DNA of 6,002 nt from Thermoproteota archaeon (GCA_027491845.1 JAOZGF010000079.1:1-6002); one strand, 5' to 3'. Counted from the first letter of the stretch, positions 1-5,002 are shown. Numbers and translations: made by a program. The notes: generated from the sequence alone by a model not told the origin.

Positions 1-894
1 CAATGTTAGGGGCGGCTTTCCCTCTTTTAAAGCCGATATTTTCCCATTAAAGGTTAAACAGGTTGGTTTATCGCTTATCTCAGATCTCTCAAATAATCTT
101 CCCATGCTAAATAATGAGTAAAAACTATTCATGACAAAGGGCATCATGCATATTAAACATATTACTTCGAGTTTAGAAAGCATGGAGATGGCTCCAATTG
201 TCGCTCCAACCATTAGGGATCCAATGTTGCCTGTGAAGAGCCTTGATGGGTACTTGTTATATTTGAAATAACTTATTAATGCAGCCATTAACGGTAAGGT
301 TAAAATGAAAGTGTCGAGATTGTTTCCTTTCACTAATCCTATTAGGGATAAAGAAGATAGCACGATAAGCGATGTGGTTGGCAGGACTCCGTTTAAAACA
401 TCAAGCATGTTAACTGTGTTTGCCATTACTGTTATGTAGGCTGGTGCAAGAACCCTATACAATATTGTTGTACGTGTTAGTCCTATTACGGGTAATATGA
501 ACGTAGGCTTAATTTCTTTCGTAAAAAAAAGCGGTAGGGAAGCTATTGCAGGCATAAAGGCCTTTTCCTTTGCGTTTAACTTGAACAGATCATCAATTAA
601 CCCAACTATCCCTGCTGTAACTGCAACGAAGAAGACGAGAAGGTAACTATTGGCCTTGTCAGGGAAAAAGAAATAACTTATGGTGATTCCTGCCGTGAAC
701 AACGTTAGGATTATTATTCCCCCCATTTCAGGGACCTTTGGTTTCTCCTTTTTCTGAACGTCTATTCCAACTATGTTTTTCTCTTTTGCTTTTTTGATGT
801 AAATCGGGAATAGGATTTCCCCTAGGACTATCACTGTTAAAGTCAATGAAATGCAATATGTCACTGTTAACAAGAAGTTTTCCAAGGTGTTCAC
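1..894 (-). CDS. GT4/MraY-DPAGT1 superfamily glycosyl-1-phosphate transferase-like membrane protein (3' end outside window)
   Basis: An open frame of 298 codons runs off the window edge, so the C-terminus is missing. The protein is a hydrophobic multi-pass membrane protein. Motifs in family order are: VPEMGG at residues 54-59, the Asp pair GLIDD ending at 101-102, NTVNMLDVLNG at 159-169, and YPSRLFTGNIGS at 215-226, followed by a DPAGT1-like tail with PFVMNSFYSLF near 252-262. Family members transfer a sugar-1-phosphate from a UDP-sugar to a membrane polyprenyl or dolichyl phosphate, with Mg2+. The start is GTG at 894-892: an in-frame TAA lies three codons upstream, and the next Met (57) is inside a family motif. 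The ribosome-binding site is weak (AAGGT). Oddities: the usual Gly-Asp of the GDxG motif is Gly-Asn (222-223), and the AGxNG motif is altered to DVLNG, so substrate or activity may differ from the divergent paralogue at 1027. Family assignment is firm; the exact reaction is inferred. Confidence 0.85.
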   Translation of the reverse strand, partial: MNTLENFLLTVTYCISLTLTVIVLGEILFPIYIKKAKEKNIVGIDVQKKEKPKVPEMGGIIILTLFTAGITISYFFFPDKANSYLLVFFVAVTAGIVGLIDDLFKLNAKEKAFMPAIASLPLFFTKEIKPTFILPVIGLTRTTILYRVLAPAYITVMANTVNMLDVLNGVLPTTSLIVLSSLSLIGLVKGNNLDTFILTLPLMAALISYFKYNKYPSRLFTGNIGSLMVGATIGAISMLSKLEVICLICMMPFVMNSFYSLFSMGRLFERSEISDKPTCLTFNGKISALKEGKPPLTL

Positions 895-1026
895 CGAAAT
901 TTAACCTTAACTTAAAAGGGTTGTGAGAATTAAAAGTTTAAGGTAATGAATTCAACACTGACATGTTTTTGTTTGGTTCTAATTAAAATGGGTGAAATTT
1001 ATGTTTGTGTGTGAGGTGGACTGTAA
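895..1026. promoter_or_regulatory. Divergent intergenic region between two paralogous transferases
   Basis: This 132-bp AT-rich gap separates two genes transcribed away from each other, so both promoters should lie here. Candidate TATA-like stretches are TTAAAAG around 933-939 for the plus strand and CTTTTAA on the minus strand over the same bases. Neither is a strong consensus and I cannot fix transcription starts. Confidence 0.4.
1013..1020 (+). promoter_or_regulatory. Strong Shine-Dalgarno site of the second transferase
   Basis: GAGGTGGA matches the archaeal anti-Shine-Dalgarno sequence well and ends 6 nt before the GTG at 1027. An in-frame TAA directly precedes the GTG. Together these fix the start. 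Confidence 0.75.
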
Positions 1027-1962
1027 GTGTTTATTCTCTATCTACTTTTATTCTTCCTTTTAGCTTTCCTTCCCAGTTACTTTATAATTAAGCTTTTAAT
1101 CAAAAAGCCTCTCACCAGTAGAGTTTCAGCTGAAGACATTCACAAGAGAAACAGGGTAATTGTTTGTTCGCATGGCGGAATAATTTTATCCTTAACCCTC
1201 TTTCCTTTGCTGCCTATGCTATTTAATTTGTTTTCTTTCCCATCAAAAATGTATTTCCTTCTGGTGACAGTCTCCTGTTCATTATTTATAGGCATATTGG
1301 ATGACTTCATTGGCTTGAGCAAGCTTCTAAAGGTTTCATTAGGTTTCGTGGTGTTTTTCCCCTTCCTATGTTTAATGGAGCATTTCCAACTCAATTTTTT
1401 TTTCTTTCATTGTGAATCACGTTTGCTGTGGTTTATTGTTTACCTCTTTACTTGTGTGTTTATTCTTAACTCTGTCAACATGTTAGCTGGCTTTAATGGG
1501 TTAGAGGCCGGGTTAAGTTTCATCATAATTTCTTCACTTGCTTTTAACGCATTTGCCAGATCATTTTTTGACGCAGCATTGGCTTGTGCATTCTTTTTAG
1601 GTTTGCTAGCCGGTTTTCTTAGGTTCAATTGGTTTCCCTCAAAGGTTTTCCCCGGGAATTCCGGTACCTTTCTTTTCGGAGGCTTCATTGCCGCGATTTT
1701 AGCATATACCAATTCGTTTTTCCCTTGCATTCTTCTCTTCACACCGCACCTTGTGGATTTTATTTTAAAATTAAGGGTTGGTTTAGAAACAAGAAAAATG
1801 GAGGGTGCAAGGATTAGTAATGAAAACGTTCTCGTCCCTCCTTCTTATGTTTCTTTCTCTTCAATTGTCATGAAGGTTTTTAAGCCTAGTGAGGAAAAAC
1901 TTGTAATAATCATGCTTCTAATAGAGTTCTTTTTCTTTCTCTTATCCATTGCTTTGGTTTGA
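1027..1962 (+). CDS. DPAGT1/Alg7-like UDP-sugar:polyprenyl-phosphate sugar-1-phosphate transferase
   Basis: A 311-aa multi-pass membrane protein starting at GTG. Motifs: HKRNR...SHGGI at 39-52, the catalytic-type Asp pair GILDD ending at 92-93, NSVNMLAGFNGLEAG at 148-162, and NWFPSKVFPGNSGT at 201-214. The NMLAGFNGLEAG block is close to the eukaryotic GlcNAc-1-P transferase signature (NILAGINGLEAG in human DPAGT1). This points to the first step of N-glycan assembly, transfer of GlcNAc-1-P or a similar sugar-phosphate to dolichyl phosphate on the cytoplasmic membrane face. As in the divergent neighbour, the Asp of the usual GD motif is Asn (211). The N-terminal substrate-loop motif is atypical (VIVCSHGG where PEVPEMGG is common). 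Length fits the family. The role in N-glycosylation is inferred; other lipid-linked glycan pathways are possible. Confidence 0.85.
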   Translation: MFILYLLLFFLLAFLPSYFIIKLLIKKPLTSRVSAEDIHKRNRVIVCSHGGIILSLTLFPLLPMLFNLFSFPSKMYFLLVTVSCSLFIGILDDFIGLSKLLKVSLGFVVFFPFLCLMEHFQLNFFFFHCESRLLWFIVYLFTCVFILNSVNMLAGFNGLEAGLSFIIISSLAFNAFARSFFDAALACAFFLGLLAGFLRFNWFPSKVFPGNSGTFLFGGFIAAILAYTNSFFPCILLFTPHLVDFILKLRVGLETRKMEGARISNENVLVPPSYVSFSSIVMKVFKPSEEKLVIIMLLIEFFFFLLSIALV

Positions 1963-1982
1963 GGTTCTCTAGATAAGAAAAC

Positions 1983-1988
1983 TTTTTT
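1983..1988 (+). terminator. T-run after the second transferase
   Basis: Six T residues 20 bp after the TGA stop, typical of archaeal oligo-T termination. Part of it may also belong to the promoter region of the tRNA genes downstream. Confidence 0.35.
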
Positions 1989-2000
1989 AAGAAACATCCT

Positions 2001-2008
2001 CTTAAAAC
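2001..2008 (+). promoter_or_regulatory. TATA-box candidate for the tRNA-Gln/tRNA-Ile pair
   Basis: CTTAAAAC is centred about 26 bp before the first base of tRNA-Gln at 2031, the usual archaeal TATA distance if transcription starts at or next to the mature 5' end. Confidence 0.5.
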
Positions 2009-2030
2009 ATAAAGTAGTTTGTAGAGTTGT

Positions 2031-2103
2031 AGCCCCGTGGTGTAGCGGACAAGCATAGCGGGCTTTGGACCCGTTGACCTGGGTTCGAATCCCAGCGGGG
2101 CTA
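2031..2103 (+). tRNA. tRNA-Gln(UUG)
   Basis: A full cloverleaf without intron. The acceptor AGCCCCG (2031-2037) pairs with CGGGGCT (2096-2102), and the discriminator is A2103. The D-stem is GTGT/GCAT. The anticodon stem is GCGGG/CCCGT with loop CTTTGGA, giving anticodon UUG. The variable loop is 4 nt and the T-arm is CTGGG-TTCGAAT-CCCAG. CCA is not encoded. It lies 6 nt before the next tRNA, so the two are probably co-transcribed. Confidence 0.93.
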
Positions 2104-2109
2104 CTATTT

Positions 2110-2232
2110 GGGCCCGTGGCTCAGGGGATGGAGCGCTCGCCTTATATGTGCCTTTTAGGCGCATTTTACTTGGAGGCGCCCCGAACATTTTGAGAAAGCG
2201 AGAGGTCGCGGGTTCGAATCCCGCCGGGCCCA
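2110..2232 (+). tRNA. tRNA-Ile(UAU) with a 50-nt intron
   Basis: The acceptor GGGCCCG (2110-2116) pairs with CGGGCCC (2225-2231), and the discriminator is A2232. The D-arm is GCTC-AGGGGATG-GAGC. The anticodon stem CTCGC (2136-2140) pairs with GCGAG (2198-2202). A 5-nt variable loop and T-arm GCGGG-TTCGAAT-CCCGC follow. Stem 31 and stem 39 are 57 nt apart, so an intron is present. Removing it at the canonical 37/38 site leaves loop CUUAUAA, anticodon UAU, which reads the Ile codon AUA. The short variable loop argues against Leu or Ser, the readings that other splice sites would give. The GGGCCCG acceptor with A73 is typical of archaeal tRNA-Ile. AUA codons are common in this window's protein genes. 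Archaea usually read AUA with a modified CAU anticodon, so this tRNA is notable. Confidence 0.85.
2147..2196 (+). other. tRNA-Ile intron at position 37/38
   Basis: The bulge-helix-bulge signal is readable. A four-pair central helix forms between 2141-2144 (CUUA) and 2191-2194 (UGAG). The 5' bulge is UAU at 2145-2147 and the 3' bulge is AAA at 2195-2197. Cutting each bulge after its second base gives exactly these borders. The helix inside the intron is weak; instead the intron can form its own hairpin, GTGCC (2148-2152) with GGCGC (2158-2162), or alternatively GGCGC with GCGCC at 2176-2180. It would be cut by the archaeal splicing endonuclease. Confidence 0.75.
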
Positions 2233-2238
2233 TTTTTT
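2233..2238 (+). terminator. Oligo-T terminator after tRNA-Ile
   Basis: Six T residues directly follow the discriminator base. A small inverted repeat, AACCAG/CTGGTT, follows at about 2245-2266 and has no assigned role. Confidence 0.5.
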
Positions 2239-2319
2239 CTGTTTGAACCAGATGTCTTTCCCTGGTTAGGTTTTGCATGTTAACCTTTGAGTAACCTTTT
2301 TAAGTAACAGGAGCTTATC

Positions 2320-2328
2320 CTTTTATTG
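2320..2328 (+). promoter_or_regulatory. TATA-box candidate for initiator tRNA-Met
   Basis: CTTTTATTG lies about 37 bp before the mature tRNA start, which would give a roughly 10-nt leader. A second AT-rich run, CCTTTTTAAG near 2295-2304, is an alternative. The interval 2241-2360 holds no gene that I can see. Confidence 0.35.
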
Positions 2329-2360
2329 GTGTTTGCCAGTTAAAAACGGTTTATTTGAGA

Positions 2361-2454
2361 AGCGGGGTGGGGGAGCCTGGTTACCCCGCGGGGCTCATAA
2401 GCGTTCTGTTGCTCAGAAACCCCGAGATCGGTGGTTCAAATCCACCCCCCGCTA
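2361..2454 (+). tRNA. Initiator tRNA-Met(CAU) with a 19-nt intron
   Basis: The acceptor AGCGGGG (2361-2367) pairs with CCCCGCT (2447-2453), so the first pair is A1-U72, the archaeal initiator mark. The discriminator is A2454. The D-stem is GGGG/CCCC. The anticodon stem CGGGG (2389-2393) pairs with CCCCG (2420-2424) and carries the three consecutive G-C pairs that define initiator tRNAs. The spliced loop is CUCAUAA, anticodon CAU. The T-arm is GGTGG-TTCAAAT-CCACC. CCA is not encoded. A T-run follows at 2456-2461. Confidence 0.92.
2400..2418 (+). other. Initiator tRNA-Met intron at position 37/38
   Basis: The borders follow from the cloverleaf, which needs a 7-nt loop between 2393 and 2420. 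The splice motif is relaxed: CUCA (2394-2397) faces UCAG (2413-2416) with one C-C mismatch. The bulges are UAA (2398-2400) and AAA (2417-2419), and a two-pair GC stem (2401-2402/2411-2412) closes a small loop. This is shorter and less regular than the intron of the neighbouring tRNA-Ile. Confidence 0.75.
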
Positions 2455-2455
2455 C

Positions 2456-2461
2456 TTTTTT
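2456..2461 (+). terminator. Oligo-T run after initiator tRNA-Met
   Basis: Six T residues directly follow the tRNA, and the pyrimidine-rich stretch continues to 2471. It may terminate the tRNA transcript fully or partly; the downstream PAC2 gene has no clear promoter of its own. Confidence 0.4.
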
Positions 2462-2502
2462 CTTTGTTTTCATGTGGAGAAGCCTTGATTAGTGATGCGG
2501 TA

Positions 2503-3273
2503 ATGTGGAAGAACGTCTGGTTTAAACGTTTGACAGATCCTAAAGTGAAGAATCCTGTTTTGATTGAGGGATTGCCAGGTATTGGCTACGTTGGAAAGAT
2601 AGCTGCAGACTATCTTGTTAAAGTGTTGAACGCGAAAAAGATAACTGAGGTGTACTCTTTTCACTTTTATGATCAGGTTATTGTTGGGGATGACGGGGTT
2701 TGCAGGCTTCCTAGAAACGAACTTTACCAGGGAAGGTGGGGTGGAAGAGATGTTTTAATTCTTGTGGGGGATTCTCAGCCACCCATATCTGACCTTGAAG
2801 GACACTACTTGGTTTTTAAGGAAATCTTTAATTACTCAGTGTCTTTGGGGTGTAAACTGATAGTGACTTTAGGCGGCTTCCAGGATGCCCAGGTGAGGAT
2901 AAAACCTAAGGTTTACGTTGCTTGCACAAACGATAACTTACTAAAGAAACTTGTTTCTGTGGAAAACATAACTTTGGATAGGGGCGGGCAGGGAAGAATA
3001 TTTGGCGCAGCAGGCCTCCTGTTGGCTTTGGCACAACTGGAGAACATGGATGGCTTCAGCCTACTGGGTACGACGCTCGGCACGCTTGAGGATTATTTAG
3101 CAGCATATCACGTTCTAGCTGCCCTATCTAAGATCCTTTCTTTACCGTTAGACCTGTCAGGTCTTGAAGAAAAGAAAAATAGGACGCAAAGTTTTCTTTT
3201 GGATGTAAAGAGAAGGAGAAAGGACTACTTAGAAAGAATTGAAGAACCCAAACCTCCTGAGTACATAGGTTGA
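2503..3273 (+). CDS. PAC2-family protein (archaeal proteasome-assembly-chaperone-like)
   Basis: A protein of about 256 residues. The N-terminal NPVLIEGLPGIGYVGKIAADYLV block is the hallmark of the PAC2 family (Pfam PAC2; archaeal PbaA/PbaB group). Further family-like blocks are DVLILVGDSQPP, KLIVTLGGF and GRIFGAAGLLLALAQ. Known archaeal relatives bind the proteasome alpha ring and are proposed to aid assembly or act as an adaptor; the role here is inferred. The C-terminus is charged and probably helical (EEKKNRTQSFLLDVKRRRK) and ends PPEYIG, only loosely like a proteasome-binding HbYX tail. Start choice: the longest frame begins at 2431 inside the tRNA T-arm and is not credible. ATG at 2503 (MWKNVWFK) fits family N-termini. 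TTG at 2485 is a real alternative, since TGGAG at 2475-2479 lies 5 nt before it. Confidence 0.88.
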   Translation: MWKNVWFKRLTDPKVKNPVLIEGLPGIGYVGKIAADYLVKVLNAKKITEVYSFHFYDQVIVGDDGVCRLPRNELYQGRWGGRDVLILVGDSQPPISDLEGHYLVFKEIFNYSVSLGCKLIVTLGGFQDAQVRIKPKVYVACTNDNLLKKLVSVENITLDRGGQGRIFGAAGLLLALAQLENMDGFSLLGTTLGTLEDYLAAYHVLAALSKILSLPLDLSGLEEKKNRTQSFLLDVKRRRKDYLERIEEPKPPEYIG

Positions 3274-3280
3274 GAATCCC

Positions 3281-3290
3281 TTTTTAATTT
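3281..3290 (+). terminator. T-rich stop of the PAC2 gene
   Basis: TTTTTAATTT begins 7 bp after the TGA, in the 32-bp gap between two convergent genes. It reads as oligo-T only on the plus strand. No comparable T-run is seen for the convergent minus-strand gene. Confidence 0.45.
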
Positions 3291-3305
3291 CCCTGACCTG
3301 TAACG

Positions 3306-3548
3306 TTACTTTGTTATTTCTTCGAAGGCAACCACGGTCTGGGTTGACTTAACCCCTTCGATTGTTCGCAACTTATTTATAACGATTTCTTTGAGTTCCT
3401 CCCTTGAATTTACCTTTAGTTTGACGATTATGTCGTAAACACCTGTTACAATATATCCTTCCTTTACAAACTTATTCTTAATAAGTTCGTTCAGTATCCT
3501 GTCTTCCCTTCCCAGTTCAACCTGCATTAACACGAAAGCGGTTATCAA
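3306..3548 (-). CDS. Stand-alone RAM-domain protein (Lrp/AsnC ligand-binding domain)
   Basis: An 80-aa protein consisting of only the Lrp/AsnC effector-binding (RAM) domain, with no helix-turn-helix. Family features: ITAFVLMQVELGREDRILNEL, then VKEGYIVTGVYDIIVKLKV, REELKEIVINKLRTIEGVKSTQTVVAFEE. The VTGVYDIIVK turn, the IEGVKSTQT block and the ferredoxin-like beta-alpha-beta order are typical. Such proteins form dimers or larger rings and often bind small ligands such as amino acids; the ligand and partner here are unknown. Start: a GTG at 3557 gives three extra residues, but it lies inside a good Shine-Dalgarno (AAAGGTG). TTG at 3548-3546, 6 nt downstream of that site, gives MITAFVL, the usual beginning of this domain, so I use it. 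Only 35 nt separate it from the upstream RNase P RNA on the same strand. Confidence 0.85.
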   Translation of the reverse strand: MITAFVLMQVELGREDRILNELIKNKFVKEGYIVTGVYDIIVKLKVNSREELKEIVINKLRTIEGVKSTQTVVAFEEITK

Positions 3549-3554
3549 TGAAAG

Positions 3555-3561
3555 CACCTTT
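3555..3561 (-). promoter_or_regulatory. Shine-Dalgarno of the RAM-domain gene
   Basis: AAAGGTG on the minus strand, 6 nt before the TTG start at 3548. It decides the start against the GTG that overlaps it. A TATA-like CCTTAAAAC sits at 3567-3575, but it is too close: transcription from it would begin at or after the start codon. Confidence 0.6.
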
Positions 3562-3583
3562 AAGGTGTTTTAAGGATTTTGAT

Positions 3584-3875
3584 GGCCTGCCAGCCGTAAT
3601 CCGTCTTCTGTAAACGGGCGCATTCGACTAAGCGGGAAACCAGGCCTTCAACGTAGAAGCTCATTAGGCCTCTTTCCCCTTAGACTTCAAGCACTGCCGT
3701 TTCACCAGATCCACCACCCTCTTCAACGCATGGAGCGTATCACTTTCATTGGATGATGGGTGTATCGTTTCTGTGCAGGAGGAGGTTTCTCAACCTGCGC
3801 CTTACGGCACCTTGAATCTACGTGCGTCGACGGGTTTCCTCAGCCAATTGGCCGTTGGCGCCCGGCTGGCTGGCC
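3584..3875 (-). ncRNA. rnpB: RNase P RNA (archaeal)
   Basis: The catalytic RNA of RNase P, which trims tRNA 5' leaders. The ends form a P1/P2-like helix: GGCCAGCCAGCC (3875-3864) with GGCTGGCAGGCC (3595-3584), one mismatch in twelve. Conserved region I is CTGAGGAAACCCGTCGAC (about 3843-3826). Conserved region V is ACAGAAGACGGATTA (3611-3597). The two build the P4 pseudoknot helix, CCGTC (3833-3829) with GACGG (3605-3601). Between them are hairpin GTGCC-GTAA-GGCGC (3810-3797), hairpin GGTT-GAGA-AACC (3795-3784), the conserved CACAGAAACGATAC block near 3775-3762, an outer pair CACCC (3762-3758) with GGGTG (3719-3715), and the TCGAATG element before region V. About 292 nt is normal for archaea. 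Region V reads GGATTA where GGCTTA is common. The boundaries are from helix ends and could shift by a few bases. It sits about 30 nt after the 23S rRNA without a visible promoter. Confidence 0.88.
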
Positions 3876-3907
3876 TAACCCGGCATAGGCTTCTGCGATT
3901 AGCTAGG
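3876..3907 (-). other. Short 23S-RNase P RNA spacer with a small hairpin
   Basis: Only about 30 nt lie between the estimated 23S end and the RNase P RNA. The sequence is GC-rich with no TATA-like box. GCCTA (3890-3886) and TAGGC (3877-3873) can pair around an 8-nt loop, overlapping the first bases of the RNase P P1 strand. It might guide cleavage between the two RNAs or form transiently; its role is unknown. Confidence 0.4.
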
Positions 3908-4013
3908 GACAGGGGGTCGAGGTATTGGGGGCAGCAGGCTCAAGCGGTCGCCTCATAGAGGCTTCCACCTTACACCTCTGCTCCATCACACGGGTCTTCT
4001 ACCCGCCCTCTCC

Positions 4014-4058
4014 TCCCTTGAGGAAAAAGGAGCTGTCACCAGCCCCTAACTCAAGGGA
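4014..4058 (-). other. Extended hairpin in 23S domain VI (H98/ES39 area)
   Basis: TCCCTTGAG (4058-4050) pairs perfectly with CTCAAGGGA (4022-4014). Inside it, AGGGGCTG and CAGCTCCT pair around a GTGA tetraloop. This makes a long arm between the GAGACGGTC and GGGTAGAAGACCCG segments of the 3' domain, where many archaea have a shorter helix. It is a modest expansion, not an intron, because the flanks read as normal rRNA. Confidence 0.6.
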
Positions 4059-5002
4059 CTGACCGTCTCTTTTTGCGGCCCGCTTCGAGCTTAGATGCTT
4101 TCAGCTCTTATCGGTTGCGGCGTAGCTGCCCGGCCTGCCTTTTGACAGCCGGTACACCAGAGGCCGCGGCGTCCTGTTCCTTTCGTACTAGGGACACCTT
4201 CCGCTCAGACGGTCAACATGCCCGACAGATAGAATCCGAGCTGGCTCACGACGCTCTGAACCCAGCTCACGTTTCCCTTTAATAGGCGAGCATCCTCACC
4301 CTTGAGGGCTGCTGCACCCTCAGGTTGGGAAGTGCCGACGACGAGGAAGCAAGCCGCGGGGTCGATGGGGACTCTCGCCCGCGACGACTCCGTTACCCCT
4401 GAGGTAACTTTTCTGTCACATCCAACCCCCATTAGAGGGGTATGGATGATCGCTAGGCCCGGCTTTCACCTCTGAATCCCTCACTGTGCAGGATTCAGTC
4501 AGACCAGCTTTTGGCCTTGCCCTCTACGGCGGGTTTCCGTCCCGCCTGAGCTGGTCTTTGGGCGCCCTCGATACCTTTTCGAGGGCGTGCCGCCCCAGCC
4601 AAACTGCCCATCTGGCCTTGTCCGAGTTTCCTCGTTAGCGACACAATTGCGGAAGGATGGTGTTCCATTGGCGCCTTTGAAGGCTCCGCGAAGCCTTCTT
4701 CATCAGCTCCCATCTACTCTCTGCATCCGCAATCATGTCGCAGGGCCAGACTGCAGTAAAGCTCTACAGGGTCTTCTCTTCCCGTCGGGCATCCCTGGGC
4801 TTTTCACCAGGGCGCGGGTTCACCAGGTGCTAGGCAGGGACAGCGGGGACCTCGTTGGTCCGTTCATGCACGTCGATTTTTAATCGACAAGGCATTTGGC
4901 TACCTTCAGAGGGTCACGGTTACCCCCGGCGTTTACCAGCCCTTCAACCGGTTGAACCCGGTTTTCAGGTACTGGCACTGGCCAGGATTCAGCCCCCATA
5001 CA

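Noticed and set aside
1140..1742. Two minus-strand open frames opposite the second transferase
   Set aside because: They are antisense shadows of a gene with clear family motifs, and they are rich in Lys and Asn as expected from reading hydrophobic codons backwards.
1910..2278. Minus-strand open frame of 122 codons with GFEPATSR and GFEPRS strings
   Set aside because: These strings are the well-known artefact of translating the T-arm of tRNA genes in antisense. The frame lies across tRNA-Gln and tRNA-Ile and is not a gene.
2241..2360. A small C/D-box RNA between tRNA-Ile and initiator tRNA-Met
   Set aside because: No RUGAUGA/CUGA pair at suitable spacing was seen; only a 6-bp inverted repeat and AT-rich promoter-like runs.
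2431..2502. Longer N-terminus for the PAC2 protein starting at 2431
   Set aside because: The first codons (MVQIHPP) are the T-arm and acceptor of initiator tRNA-Met. The mature tRNA would overlap the message; later starts fit the family better.
3584..3875. Reading this segment as 5S rRNA or SRP RNA
   Set aside because: It is far longer than 5S and lacks its core. It lacks SRP helix 8 motifs. The P4 pairing and conserved regions I and V identify RNase P RNA.
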